Origin: Quillaja saponaria
Taxonomy: Eukaryota > Streptophyta > Magnoliopsida > Fabales > Quillajaceae
Direction: 5' to 3'
Assembly: GCA_029379385.1 (NCBI GenBank)
Contig: CM055609.1
Span: 1,798,001 to 1,862,000, forward strand
Length of the DNA: 64,000 bases
Shown: positions 44,412-58,323 of the stretch, piece after piece
Position numbering within the stretch: position 1 is the stretch's first letter
Layout of the letters: the number at the start of each line of letters is the position of its first letter
Notes under the pieces: model-generated
Database searches by the model: none
What the model saw: only the letters and a program-made list of their open reading frames with translations
What the model was told of the DNA's origin: nothing
Made by a program: the position numbers and the translations under genes

Positions 44412-47312
44412 TTACATTGCATAGATGATCTCTCCACTACTATCAATATCAAGGTCGGGATCAGTCTCCAGGTCCTCCTCCATGTCATCATCTATGTCCA
44501 AGCTACCATTCAGATACTGGTTGAGAGACTGGGTCCCAGCTGCAGGAATGGTAGCCTCGGCAATTATCTGCATGATTTCATCAATGCTTTGCATCGGTTG
44601 ATCAGGCTCCTCAAACTGGCTGTTCATTGTGTTCTCACCCATCAGATCAGCTGGAAGGTTCTTTAGAAACCACTCATGGTTCCTAATCTCAGGAATGGTT
44701 ATCCTCTGGTAAAATAATAAGTTAGAAATTAATGATTTATCATTTAAGCTTAAAGCAGAAAAAGAAAAGCCAGCACTGGGGAATCAAGAAATCAAATCTC
44801 CAAGCGTGAAGCTTCTCGTAATAAGATGGCTCATACTTCAAATCATTTCACCAGAGAAAGTAATTGCTGTACAGAGAAAGGAAAAAAAAAAAGAAAAAAA
44901 AAAAGAGAAAAAGGGTAATCCCATTCCATCCCTTAAACGTCCCAAACCTAGCAAACCCAAGTCTAAATTATGGGAATGTATTTCTGGACCTGTAATCTTT
45001 TTTTTCTACAGGGAGCATAGCCAGAGAGTAAAAAATAGGCTCAAGAAACAAATATCACACGGCAATTATTTTCCATAGAATAAGCACCAAGCAACAATTA
45101 AATATGACACATCATTATATGAAACTAATATAACATAATTCCTGACAAGGAAAGAAATAGTGGCATTCATATCCTAAAAATGAAGTAAATGAATTAAGGC
45201 ATATCAAGAAACAGTTCACTAACCTTTGCGGGGTCAGCAACAAAAATCCTTGAGATGAGACGATGGCACTCGGGAGATATATGAACATAGTCAGGAATAG
45301 CATATTGGACATTCAGAATCCGCTGCAAGAAACACCAACTGTTTTAAGTGAACTATTTCATTGAGCTACCAAAAGTAAAGGTAAGGTGTGAGCTAATTAC
45401 ATGTATTGTCTTGCGGAAGTTTTTAGGCTCCTCTGGATCCTCGAAAGGGTATGCACCAACCAACATGACATATAAGGTCACCCCACAAGACCAAACATCT
45501 GCAATCTGACAGACTCATTTGAATGACAGAAGTCAGTACCAAAGATCTGCAAGACTCAGAATAAAAGATAGCCTTCAATGACTAGTTGTATTACCTTTCC
45601 ATCATATTCTTTCTTAAGTAACACTTCAGGTGCAATATATGCAGGGGTACCAACAGTAGATTTTGGTTGTGAATGCAGCACTGAGGACTGTGTAAAGAAG
45701 AGAGTTACATGTGTATGACAAGTTGGATAAACCACCAAAGAAGAGAGAGATTACAAATGACCAAATGAAATTGCCGTATGCTCAAGCCAGAGCATGATTG
45801 ATAAGAAATCTATAGCATAACATGATTTACGGACTCAACAATATTCACTTTACACCTTGAACACAAAGGTAAGTAGATTGAGAATATAAGAGGAAGAACA
45901 AGAAAATATTTGCACCTTTGAGTATCCAAAATCACAAATTTTCAAATGAGGTGCCGGGCTACCATCCAACAATGTGTTCTCCAACTTCAAGTCACGATGG
46001 CATACTTGCTTCATAAAGAAGACAGAGAAAAACTCAGACATCTAATCGCATCTTCCAGATAGTACAAATTATGGTAAATGTAAATATGAAATTTGTGTAC
46101 CATATCATGGCAGTAGCTAACTCCTGATATAAGTTGCTGAAAGAAAAAACGTGCCTGCAGCATAACAAATTTTATTTTAGAATAATTGTTGCGGCACGAT
46201 CAAAAAGCATAAGTTAAGTACCTCATCCTCACTGAACCTCCCCGCATTGCATATCCTCTCAAAGAGCTCTCCTCCAGAGGCATATTCCATAACAATAGCC
46301 AAATGGGTTGGTGTTAATATTACCTATAGTAACATTACAAAAAGACTAAATTAGGATTTTCTATACAGCAGTGAAGACAGTGATAATATGTTCTTAATAT
46401 GATTTCTTAATTTATTCAAAAGTAATTCACAGGGTCATGCACCCTTTGCTAGTTATCTAGTTATAACAAAAAAAAAAAAAAGAGTTGTACGTACCTCTTT
46501 GAACCTGACAATGTTGGGATGCCTCAGTGACCTGTGATTTATAATTTCCCTTTGTACATTTTCATCTATCTGTTTCACAAAACATATAAGTATAGAAGAA
46601 AACTATATCAAGTAGAGAAATTTGTAACAAGTATCAAAGTCCAAGTTCTAACTCCTCAAAACACATCAGCCAACCACATAACATTGCCAATAAAGCAGAT
46701 TAAATCCTGTTGTCATGTTTCGAGTTTATGTAAATGGAGCTGAGTCAAATGACTGGCTCCAAATAACAATAAAGATTCAGTGAACGGAAGCTTCACTAAC
46801 TAGTCACTCCAGTCCATCACACAACAAAGCAGGGCTAAAGCCTAAAGGATAAAGATAACACATCAGCTGCAGTATCAACAATAAACACAAAGATAAGGAC
46901 TGATCAAATAACATGCCCTATCATTTTGTAAAGTCAACCAAGTGTTAAATTTAATCAGCGGTGAAAATATTTTAACCGAGCAACCCTTAGGAAGTTACGA
47001 GGCACCAAGACATGCATCAAGACGTGGAAAACCAGTCAATGCATATTACAACTATATAATAACCAACATACCAATTTTAATTTAAGAACAAAATTTAACA
47101 TTTATGAAAAGATAACAAGTGATTTAGACACTAACCTTCTCACCTCTGTCAATATACTTGACGGCAACAAGCTCTCCGGTCTGCTTGTCCCTCATTAGCC
47201 TCGCAACCCCAAAATTGCCTGACCCAATATCACGCACAAGCTCATACCGATCACTGTCATGCATGATCGGCATGTCCATGGCCGGCCCAACTGTAATAGC
47301 CGAACGATCCAT
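44412..47312 (-). CDS. SNRK2.6: SnRK2 protein kinase, OST1/SnRK2.6 type
   Basis: Nine exons on the minus strand: 47136-47312, 46495-46569, 46222-46323, 46101-46154, 45916-46008, 45595-45687, 45401-45505, 45224-45322 and 44412-44705. They total 1092 bases and encode 363 residues (OST1 has 362). It is a Ser/Thr kinase: Gly-rich loop GSGNFG at 30-35, Lys52, HRDLKLEN with Asp142, DFG, and the activation loop [17 protein letters not shown], whose Ser177 matches OST1 Ser175. The carboxyl end has the SnRK2 box ([18 protein letters not shown]) and the acidic subclass III box ending SSGEIIYAM. Subclass III kinases are held inactive by clade A PP2C phosphatases; when ABA is sensed they phosphorylate transcription factors and guard-cell channels. 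The start is the ATG at 47312 ([19 protein letters not shown]); an in-frame TTG further upstream is not needed. No lesion seen. Confidence 0.93.
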
Positions 47313-47460
47313 CCCCCTCCCCCCACTCAAACCTTTTATACAAGAGCACTAAGCACTCCAATGAGCTCAGCTCTCACACAATCATTTCCAAAAAATAATG
47401 AAAACCCAACGGCCGGTATCAAAACCTCAATCAGGATCGATCAAGAAAAGCAGAGACAAT

Positions 47461-47477
47461 GACGTGGGCCAACGTGA
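47461..47477. promoter_or_regulatory. Two ACGT cores (ABRE-like) in the leader/promoter of the SnRK2 gene
   Basis: GACGTGGGCC (about 47461-47470) contains the ABRE core ACGTGG, and AACGTGATCC follows within 10 bases. Paired ACGT elements are typical of ABA-responsive promoters. They lie about 150 bases upstream of the kinase start codon, so they may fall in the 5' UTR. Function is inference. Confidence 0.35.
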
Positions 47478-47644
47478 TCCACAGGATTGGATGGAGGAAG
47501 CTGGTGGTGGGTGAAGAAAGAAAGAGACTTGAGATGGGTTCTAGCCCGTGAAGCTTCACCCACCCAAACCCAAATGTGTATTTGGGATTTTTCAGGATTT
47601 CTGATTAGCAAATGAAGTTGCTGAGAAGAAGGTGATACAGCTCG

Positions 47645-47735
47645 TGAACGCTCTTTCTCTCCTCCTCCTCCTTCAACACAAGGCTTCCTCGCTCTCTCTC
47701 TCTCTCTCCCTCTATAAAGGCTCTGTCTTTCTCTC
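47645..47735. repeat. CT/GA-rich microsatellite in the 5' leader of the SnRK2 gene
   Basis: Runs of CTCCTCCTCC and (CT)n (about 47692-47712) read as GA repeats on the sense (minus) strand, a common feature of plant 5' UTRs. Confidence 0.6.
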
Positions 47736-47819
47736 TGTAAAGTTGTCTTTCTTCTGGTTTTATCCAATCCAAAACCTCAGAGGGACAAAGATATTTTAAG
47801 CTGGACAGACAAATGGTCA

Positions 47820-49590
47820 AGTATTGTTTGTCCCAAACTCAGGGAAACCCTGACAGAAAGACGGAAGTAGCCTTGAACTTTCATTTCAACTAAAATTATT
47901 TTTTGGTAAAAATGAAAAAAAGAAAAAAAAAAAGAAAAGAAGAAGAAGAAGCCAACAAAGGGTATTGAAAATGAGATTGAGTATGGATTTTAATAAAAAA
48001 AAATTGAGTGATGGATTATGGATGTAGCTTAGTTTTGTGGTAGTTGTATTGTTGGTAAGGCCTACATACAACATATCCAAACAGTCAACTTTATGAAGTC
48101 ATTGTCTTAGTTGGATGTATGTTGCATTTATGAAATCCAAATCAAAACATTGAACAAACTAGGAAAATTAGTTATAGTTCACACCAAAAAGTCCTTCTAA
48201 TATAATAATTCGTATATTTTTTTTATGCTATATAAGGTACGAATTTTTTTATTTTTTATTTTAGAGATGCCTATAAAACGATATGATTATTGACATTTTT
48301 TAAATAGATAATTTTTAAATATTTAATTTTTTTAAAATTATAATTCGTCTACCACTGTGACCAACTATTATTGGGTTGGAATATAAAATTTTAGTGGAAT
48401 GAAATTATTAATTTCATTATAAACTAATTATTAGTTTAACTGATAAAAATATATGACTTATCAAATTTTAATAGAGTAGAGAGATTTTGTTCTCTTAAAC
48501 ACTCTACTCATACAGTCTTACAAGTTATATACTTAAGATATTTTAAAGCAAATTGTTGATTCAACTAGCTACACAGTAATCAAAACAAAGTGAGCTTCAA
48601 CCTAAAGTGAAGCAAACCACAACGAGTAAATGACCAAAAAAATGCTCATAATATAGGATAGAGGCTCAATTTCTGAAAAATGCAACCACATATTTTATTT
48701 ATTGTTTGACTAAAACTAGTATTATTCTTCACCCATAAAAGCATAAACTCCAAGTATGTCTTACCTTATGGATTGATATTCTTCTGTTTTGTCAGTGAAT
48801 TCATTGGAGGTAGAGAATAGACACAATGAATCTAAGATATTTGGAAATTGGAAGATTTGGCACTCATGTTGGCCATGGAACTAGCAACAAATTTATTTCA
48901 CCTTTAATCGATCATAGTATTTATTCTAAACTAGACATCGATTTAGTAATATCACGGGCCAAATGGGTTGGGCTTAGTTAATGAATTATTACTATATTAA
49001 AACTTTTTCTAATGGATCTAGATCTACAACAAATTATTGAGTCAATCCTATATAAAATAAATTTTGAAATTAAATTTAGTTCGAGTAAATTTCACTAAAA
49101 TTAGTAAAAAATTTACAATTACCTAAGAATATTAGCTACATTGAATTAAGTTTAACATACCTAATCACATGTAATTATTGATCAGTATTTGTCAATGAAT
49201 AATAACTTTTTTATGTTTTTATATTTTGAAAAAGACTTGATAATTCCCAAATTTAAATTTAAATATCTAATAATTGACTTTAAAAAAAAAAAAAACTGAA
49301 TTAGCATTAAATAATTCCATAGAGATGTCCAAAAACTGTGATGAGGTGGCATTACCTACAGTTATACGAATACACACACGTACGCAGACGCGAGACGAGT
49401 ATCCGACCAGGGTATAAAATTCCACAAATACCCTTTTATCCATCCCTGCCATTGTCGTTTGGAGTCAGGGAGCAGTTGTATGCTTCACTTCACTTGTATC
49501 AGACGCTATTGTGGAAAAGTCTTTTCCTTTCTCCCATTCTCATAAATCTCGAGCAGAAAGGAATACCAGTGGAAAACTTTCCCCTTGTAA
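47820..49590. other. Intergenic between the divergent SnRK2 and SWIB genes
   Basis: AT-rich, with no gene seen. The last 200 bases are probably the promoter and 5' leader of the SWIB gene. CACACACGTACGCAGACGCG (49371-49390) is a local GC-richer patch just before GGGTATAAAATTCC (TATA box at about 49411-49418). Confidence 0.5.
49411..49418 (+). promoter_or_regulatory. TATA box of the SWIB-domain gene
   Basis: TATAAAAT lies in GGGTATAAAATTCC, about 180 bases before the ATG at 49592, with no better candidate nearby. Confidence 0.45.
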
Positions 49591-49591
49591 A

Positions 49592-52500
49592 ATGGTGTCG
49601 GACTCGGACATCGTGACCCGGCTCCAAGAAATCATTAGTACTTCAGACCTGGACACGGCCACTGTAGCCATTGTCCGCCGCCAGCTGGAAAATGATTTTG
49701 GGGTTGATTTAACGGATAGAAAAGCGTTCGTCAGGGACCGAATTGACATTTTCCTACAAACTCTCTCAGATAAATCGGAAGAAGAAGAGGTGGAGAAGGA
49801 GGCTGGTGGGGACTTGGAGAATGTGAAGCAAAAGAAGAACCTTGAAGACGAAAATAACGACATTAATGAAGAAGAGGATGAAGACGACGACGACATTGGC
49901 GAGAAAGTAAGCAAGAATGGAGGGTGAGTTTTCGATGACTACTTGTTGCATTTCGCTTATCTTTGATCGGAATCCGGGCTCCAGGCTATGACATTGCTGC
50001 TTTGGTTTATTAATCTTCTTTCTTAGTTGTAGATTATCTTGGTCTAATTATTTTCAGCACAGAAAGTAGTCTATTGGAATTTTATTCTTGTTTTGTGTAT
50101 TACCTGATGAGGCGGTGCTTAGAGTTGTTCTTCTGATTGTTGTTTTTGATTAGTCTCTTACATGGTTGACTGGGTAGTTTTAAAATTTGAGGTTTGGGAA
50201 AAAGAACCTTTTTCCTGCTTTTGGGACTATAGTTAATAGTCTGCATAATAAAATGGATTGGGAAACGAATACTGCATTGCTTTTGTGGCTGTACGGATTC
50301 TGCTGAAGTGATTGTTATGCATGCGTTTGGAATTGGTTATGCAATATGATTGTTGCTTTTAAGGTTTATTTTTACCTTTTAAATGATATAAAAAATAATT
50401 TATTTTTTTCTTCTTGAAAATATTTGCTTCTAAAGTTTTATGTAAATAATTTTTGTGGCTCTATTAATCCTGAATAACAAAAGTGAAACTTCTGGGGAAA
50501 TATTGGAAAATAGCTATCTATTTCCAGCTCATATCTGTATGGATGTTGTGTCCGTAGGTTACTGGATAGTTTTCCCTGTGTTGTTGTTTACTGAAAACAT
50601 TTTGATAGTTGATACTAAGAATTTCATCTTTTTTGAGCTGAAAGAGAAATAGAACATGAAGGTAAGAATCATATGTATGACACAACATAACATGCTAAAC
50701 CCAAATATCCCAGCCATTACAAACTCTACTGTTTATTGTAGGAATATTCTTAAATGACACAGGTCTATATCTTGTAACTTCTTGAATTTCTTTATACAAC
50801 TGCTCTTCACTTCCACACTGGCTTGAGTGCATTCTGCTATTCCTCTTTGATCAAATGAAATTGCAGAATCCATTCCAGTTCAATCTGACCATAGTTAAGG
50901 GTACCACTTACATAGGATAGTAGACAGTCACAATTCCTGTTGTGAACTTCCAGAATCTACTTCCTGCTATTGGTTAAGTCATCCAGATTTTGTTATGTCT
51001 AAATCTGAATATTGGCATTCTCAGTTGACTGCTTATAATTTTAGGTGTTTTGGATACGGCTTTTGAATTCTATACTTTATTAAGTTTTCATTTCAGATTT
51101 TGGTACTAAGTTTTTTTCCATATTACTTGCCCTTGTGTTGCCATGGATGACTGTGAGAAATATATTAATATTTAGCTTCAAGCTTCCACTTTTGGTATTT
51201 TTCCAATGCAATAGTACTTTCTGCTAGTAGGTCACACAAGGTGAAGACAGAAGTCAAGAAACGAAGCGGTGGATTCAGCAAACCGTGTGGTCTTTCTCCA
51301 AATCTTCAAAAAATTGTTGGAGTGCCTGAAATGGCCAGAACTGAGGTATTCCAATTTCATTCCCTTTTCTTGTCATTTATGCATTTTAAGACCGACATTT
51401 GATACCATAACACTACTCTAACTTCCCAGTCCATTTTGTTTTTAGGTTGTTAAGAAACTCTGGGCTTACATTAGAGAGAAAAAATTGCAGGATCCAAAGG
51501 ATAAGCGAAAAATTAGATGCGACAATTCTCTACATGAGCTCTTTCGTGTTAATTGTATCAATATGTTTCAAATGAATAAAGCCCTGTCCAAGCATATTTG
51601 GCCACTGAGTGCTGCAGAAGGTACTTCTGGACCAACATATATTCAGATCTTGACAATACAACTACTTGTTGGCATTGAGTCTTGATCATCATTGTGTTTA
51701 TTGTTATCTTGTCTAGTATACCTTATGAGTGTTGCACACCTGATAGGAGTCCAAATGTATAATGTAATTGAATCAAGAATTTTGCAAAGCTTATGTATAT
51801 TTGGAATAGTTTGCATATTAAGTATGCTTAAGTATCCAAAAAGGCCAAATAAGTGGCACTATTGTATTCCAAATTTATCATTTCTAAGTATGGTCTTTTG
51901 CCTCTTCATTTCTTTCTTTTGATCGTCATGTGTGTGATTTCCTTTTCTTTTACTTTTTTATTTCTGGGTGGGGGGTGTGGATCGATGTGGTTATAGTCAA
52001 GTTCAGTTAAAGCTGTCTTTGAACATTCTTGGTCCATCTAGTCAGACTTTGTTTTATATGTTTAAGACCATCTTCGATATGCTGAAACAAGATTTTAATA
52101 ACAAGTTAGTAATACAACAATATTATTCCTGGTAGTAACAGAGAAAAAAAAAATTGCTTAAAAAGAAATAAAACTGCAATCTGGCTTTCACACTGACTCG
52201 CCACTTACTTCATTCACAGTGTTTTCTAGTGCCTCAATCATTTATCTTTATTTGAATTATCCCTTAGCTGCATGGTTTAATTATTATTTTTTATAATACT
52301 AGCATCATAACATTCATAAAAAATTAGAAAACGTAAAGCAGCAGATAAAAGAGGAAGAGAGTGATGGTTCTGCATCAGAAGATGTCAGCAATGGAAATGA
52401 ACAAGAGAGTGAAGAGGAAGAGGAAAAGCAGGGAGAATCAGAGGAGGTCGAGAGTGATGGACAGCAATGCAAGAAAATAGGGTGAGCTCGTCTCTATCCT

Positions 52501-54988
52501 TGATGTTTCCGTTCTTCCTTTATTTAAATGTTGACAAATTTAACTGCTTTTGCAAAGATACCTGTCATCTAGTTTATCTTGGTAGCAATTGCATTATGTG
52601 CTTGGAAATATCATGTACGCATCTTGCTCAGGGGAGTTGGGACAATGCTATTGAAGTTGTATATTTTCGAAAAGCATAACATTTTCGATCCATTAATGAG
52701 AAGTTTGTGTTGGCATGTGAAACTGAATACAAGTTTGTACTTTATTGGGGTCGTAATGAGAAACTTGGTGTCAAATAGTGTATAGATTATAGAATATCAT
52801 AGAGCATACACTTAAACAGCTTTCCATGCAAAACTGAAATCAAGGTGGGGAAGGCAATTATGGAATTATTTTCAACTTGTCATCCTTTTTCCATTGAATC
52901 GAAATGCTTCTGGGGTTATCATGAAAAAGAGAAAAAACCTAGTTGGCGTGAGGAAGGAGAACATGGTGGAGTGAGTTGAGTATTCATGGTGGAATGAATT
53001 ATATGGTGCCCCAATGTACTAAGTAAACCTAACTGAATAGCAGCACCTGGAAAGAGAGAAAAAAAAAAAAAAACTGCTTGTTTGGCTTTACGGTTTCAGA
53101 TGTGTTTTAGGACAATATACTTCTCAAATCAAAGTGCGTATGGATGGACAATGAGGAAACTATTATTGTAGAAATCATTAAGCAGTTTATCTTAGTTCGT
53201 TATATGCTGGAAACTTATATACTTAACTAAAAACACCCTTTACCTAAGTGTACACTTCTATTTTAAATATTTAACCATAATAGTTGAAATTTTCAAAATT
53301 CGTACTCATGTTTCACTGTATCCTGACAATTCTGCTAGTGACTGTCCCAAATTCATCTCCATTCTGTTTCCTGATGAAGAGTGAAGACCCTTAAATACCA
53401 TATTAACAAGTAACAACCAATTCGATGTGCACTTGACGGCTTGTGGTTGCTGTCGTCTGAGTTAATCTTCAAACTCTGCTGTTTATCTTTCTCATCAATC
53501 CTTTTCTCTATGCAAGTAGGTCTGATAAGGTGAATAAAGATGGCAAGAAAAGAGGTGGTGGTTTTAACAAACTATGCAGTCTTTCTCCACAACTGCAAAC
53601 AGTCATTGGAGTGCCTGCACTAGCCAGAACGGAGGTATGCTTGCAATATTAAGAGAATTCTTTGGTTGTCAGTAGTCAGTTTATGCTGCTTTAGTGAATT
53701 TTTGAAGTTCTTCCCTTATTGTTTTCATTGTATTTTTCTCTAACACTTCCTGTTGGATTCTAGGTTGTGAAGAGACTTTGGACCTATATCCAGGAGAATG
53801 ATTTACAAGATCCGAAGGACAAGAGAAAGATTATATGTGATGGCTCATTGCATGATCTTTTTCGTGTTAAGTCTGTCAACATGTTTAAAATGAATAAAGT
53901 CCTGTCCAAGCACATATGGCCATTAAATGAGGAAGATGGTAACATTTTTAAATGACCTGAGTTTATGATTCAACACACTGAAACTAGATTTGCCTTAACT
54001 CCACACTACCAAGAATGTAATAATTGAATAAAGATTAGAAAGAAATGACAATCTAAAATATTAAAATGCCTTCCAGTCATCCATTGAGTGACTTGGTCCG
54101 CTCAGCCTGGCATTACATATTTCTGCTGGATGCATTTGACTATTGTAATTGGAACTGCAATTGAAATTGATAGATACATTTTAACTAAATTGATGAACTA
54201 GAAATATTTGTTTTAACCATTTCTGATTTCTTGATTGTATTCTTCTGTTTCACTCTTTTTATCAGAACCTCCAGATGAACCTTCACAAAAGCAAAAGCGG
54301 TCAAGACAAGAGTGTGAAGGTGAGATGATTTCAATTGTGCAGGGGCAACTACTTGCTGGGTCACCAAGGTTGTCATGTGTTTTTAACATCTGATGAAAAA
54401 ATGTCCATGATTTCTCAGTTGTAGACTTGTATTTCTAACATGGATTTATTATTTATGCACTATTCAGATTTTGATGAGCCAAAGCTGAAACAAAAGCAGC
54501 AGAAGAAAGGAGTGTCAGGTCTGCTTGCCCCTCTTCAACTTTCAGACGCTCTTGTGAAATTCTTTGGTACAGATGAAAGTGCTTTATCTCGTGATGTTGT
54601 TGTCAAGAGAATGTGGGATTATATAAAGCAGAATAATTTGCAGGTTTGCAGTTGCAACCATTTATGCTATATTGTACTGTCATTTCTACTTTTCTCAATT
54701 TCTATAAAATTTCAGTTTTTATTTATTTATTGTCATGCTACTATTACTACAATAACTACTAAAATTAATTAACCAGATGCACATAAATGTTTATCAAAAA
54801 CCTTTTCTTCATTGTGGCACTTATTTATATCACACATGGTTTTTTGCTTGTTTTTGAAGGATCCAACTGATAAGATGAGGGTCATCTGTGATGATAAGCT
54901 AAAAGAACTTTTTCAGATTGATTCCTTCCACGGGTTTGGTGTCTCCAAGCTTTTAACTGTTCATCTTACTAAGATGGAACTGGGTTGA
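49592..54988 (+). CDS. DEK-C and triple SWIB/MDM2-domain protein
   Basis: Nine exons (49592-49923, 51231-51345, 51446-51620, 52328-52481, 53520-53634, 53764-53938, 54266-54319, 54468-54643, 54860-54988) join in frame to give 474 residues. Residues about 1-56 (VSDSDIVTRLQEIISTSDLD onward) form a DEK C-terminal-type domain. A strongly acidic linker follows. SWIB domains occupy about 120-207, 265-352 and 392-474, with repeated ARTEVVK.LW, LQDPKDKRKI.CD and MNK.LSKHIWPL; the third is more divergent (LSRDVVVKRMW, DPTDKMRVICDD). SWIB domains occur in SWI/SNF BAF60 subunits, MDM2 and the yeast rDNA activation factor UAF30, so a nuclear chromatin or transcription role is likely. Many plant homologues have one or two SWIB domains; three is at the upper end. 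No lesion seen. Confidence 0.88.
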
Positions 54989-57900
54989 TTTTACACTATG
55001 TATATGCGAGGTAAGGTGAAATAGGTTTTTAGGATGCATAATAAAGGGGAATAAAGGGGAGCTAGGATTTTGAGGAAATAACTAGTTCTTAAATTTGCTG
55101 ATTCTATTAAATCCATCCCCCCCCCCCCTCCATATATGCGGAATTTAGATTTTAATCTTTACTTTTGCTTTCTTATTCAATTTGCTTGTTATTAGAAGTG
55201 AAGGAAATTTTCCACATGGAAGCTTGATGACTTGGTGTATGTACAGTATGCTAAACATCTGCTGAGAAATTTTAAGCCTCATGGAAGAACAATGTCAATG
55301 TCAAGGAAGCTTTCATACCTCATTGATCAAAGAACAACAATTCATTTCTGACATATAGTATGTACAGTAAGCTAAATATCTGTTAGATTGGATGGCAAGA
55401 GTCTTTCCTCATATAATGACTGTACAATTGTTGAAAATAAGTTACAAGTGCAGGGTCCAGTATTTGGATTGTTGGAAAAGAAAACTAAGAATATGATAGG
55501 ACTTAGAGTGTATTAATCTGTGAAGGCATCACTGTACGGAGCTTATCATAAGGGATGGTCCATATTAAAAGTGGTCTCAGCATGAATGCACGATACTTTC
55601 GTAGTGGGATATCAACTGATCATACACACACCATCACCTTGGAGGAGCTCAGGTCAGTGCGCAGCATCTCCTTTGTCGTTTTTTTCCTCCCAAAACCAAG
55701 ACTGAGTGAAGAATCATACACTAGACATATGTTCACAAGCAGAAGGCTCAAAGTGAGAATGTGCATTCACAATATAACTAAAAATTGGAATAAAGTTAGA
55801 ATGGCGCGAAGAGAGTTTATCGGTTAAATCAACTATTACGAGATACTTATTTGTACGCCTTACTTTATGATGAGTGTGGATGTGCAAGGCATGCACCTTG
55901 TAATCTACTTTACGGTTGCTTTTGGATATGTTGGGCCATGACTTCGGCCATAAAAGCAATGAGAGCAAATATGGCAAGTGAATGTGACTCAACCTTTTTT
56001 GTGGTCTGAACTTAAAAGTGACTCTACTTGTATCACCAAGAAGAACTTATCATTATACTGTTCGCATGAAACTAAAGAGAGGGAGGGCAAAATGAGTTCT
56101 TATAATTATACATTATTCAAATCGTCCATTATTAGCACACAAAAAAGAAAAATGCAAGCATTGTTAGCTGCAAAGTTCAAAGTTGAAATTTTGACACCTG
56201 CAGCAAGGAGGGTCACTCCTTCCAACATTTTCTCATAGTTCGAAGGTTTGTCCAAAAATTTGAGTGTCTATTATTTTAAAAAAAACCAAACAAACTAAGC
56301 ATTTTTAATTTGGAATTATATGTGGGTAATGGTGTGTCCTTTAATTGCTTTGCCACACCAATGCGTATGTACTTATCACATTTTTTTTAATAAAGAAAAA
56401 GACCCTTAATTTAGATTAATTGATACCTACCAAATTCACCTTTTCATAAGTAGTAGGAAAAAGAAGAAGATGAAGTTTAAAGCTTGGAGAAAGTAACCTT
56501 TCATATATTTGCAAATACCATCTCTTTGTTGAGTTGAAATGAAAAATTGAAGGCTAAAGTGGTGGAAAAGTAAGAGGGAAGAATCATTATGAGGTATTGT
56601 GAGTGAGATAGGAGAACAGTAGAATAAGTGGAATTCTTGCTAGGCCAATGAGCAAGCAAGAAAACAATTTAATAATAATGTTACTCACTCAACAACTCCT
56701 AAAAGCAGACAAAGACAGCAAACCCTAAATGCCAAAAACAGCCTTACAAACTTATAAAATGTTGTAAGCTCCATTATTAAAAAAGATTCCATCTTGACAC
56801 AAGGCCAAAAAAAATTCAGGCATGCATTATAGATTGGAGACAATAGATGCCCTCATAAGGAGGGTCTGACATGCAGGACTAATGCCATCAACACCCATGA
56901 ACATGAGCCTTGTCACCATGCCAAAAGATGCTTTTAGAAGGGGAATTGCAGAGAAATGATAAGAATTATTTATGTCTTGTTCTAGGGCTCTTATATACTC
57001 TTATGTGTGGTACCTTATTAATTTTGTTCTATTCTTTGAATTCATCCAAGTTGGGGTATGGTTACTGTCACTTTCTTGAAAAACAAATGGAATTGGCATC
57101 TATATATAATCTTATATGAATTTAAAAAATTAGTGTGTTAAGTTTAGAGTATTTTGTGAGGTGAATATACAAATTTAAGAATATCTCATACACAGATTTA
57201 GAGTATGTTTCAGAAAAGAATTAGAATTCTGCGAAAATAATAACTTTCTCTTCAACAGTGCAATTAACTTTTGGTAAAAAAAGAAGAAGAGAAATTTATG
57301 GTTGAAGATATCATTTCTTGGATTCTTGAGAGTATATGGTGGAATGAGATGCTTTGCTTTGGCATAAAAAATTCAAAGTAATCAAAATTTATTGGTGTTC
57401 ACAAGCTAATCACAATTCACAAAGTCAAGCCCACCACCTCTTTGTCATTAAATTCCATACTTCACCTTTTGTTTATCTTTTTCTTTTTAATTGACCCATA
57501 TACTTGATCAAACTTTTTTCTTTCTTCTTATTTACAAAGATTCTCATGAGTCATGAGTCATGACCTGACCTGGCTTAAATTCCTTGCCATCATTAATTCC
57601 AATGGAACCAAGATTAGGAGAATCTTATGCTCTTTGACTGCTTATAAATAGTAACACTCTGAAAATACTGAAATGCCCCATATATTTTCTTTCTATTTAC
57701 CTTCAAACCACTATCTATTGACTATTCCATTTCTTTGGATAATAAATTACTTTTTTGTTTTTTGAAATTACTCCTAGTTTTCATTAATATACTGTCAATT
57801 TATTTTTTCTAATTATTTGAATGACTATAAAGTAATTTATACTAATGCCAAAATAGCAAGAAAAGAAAAGGTGCATAGACCACTTTATGGCTTACATTGT

Positions 57901-58320
57901 CTTCTTTGTTTAATGATTTAGAAAATGGGGATTGATTATTAATAATCTTATATTTAGCACTAAGAAAAAAAAAAGTTCCTTTATTAAATATAATTTTATT
58001 CTAGGTTGCTTAATTGAAAGGATATTATTGGAAACTTACCTAACTTGTAGAATTAGATTCTTTCATAGCAAGCATTGGACAAAGCGAATGGAGATGCGGG
58101 AGAACAGAGGCTCCAATTCAAGGTTTCAACCGACACGTTAAAGAACATTTAATAAAATAATAATAAATCAATAAATAAAATTAGGTGAATCGAGAGAAAG
58201 ATTCTTAATTCTATGGGGGAAAATTCGAATCTGACGGCTGTAAAAGATTGTCATTTTTGGATTTTGTGGAACGCATTTTACTATTTGAAATATAATATAA
58301 ATTAAATTGTACATCTTGCT
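54989..58320. other. Intergenic DNA
   Basis: The first few hundred bases are probably the 3' UTR of the SWIB gene. The rest shows no supportable gene; short open frames lack conserved character. There is a poly-C run at about 55118-55127. Confidence 0.55.
57547..57560 (+). promoter_or_regulatory. Two adjacent TGAGTCA motifs
   Basis: TGAGTCA occurs at 57547-57553 and again at 57554-57560, head to tail. This is the GCN4/AP-1-type bZIP core. It is 2.4 kb from the next gene, so a regulatory role is doubtful. Confidence 0.25.
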
Positions 58321-58323
58321 CAT

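Noticed and set aside
47313..47330. An upstream extension of the SnRK2 protein (SGGRG before MDRS).
   Set aside because: It opens with TTG, not ATG; the ATG at 47312 gives the normal family length.
49540..49914. A Ser-rich 124-residue open frame on the minus strand.
   Set aside because: It is antisense to the acidic linker and DEK-C exon of the SWIB gene; the poly-Ser arises from GAA/GAC/GAT codons on the other strand.
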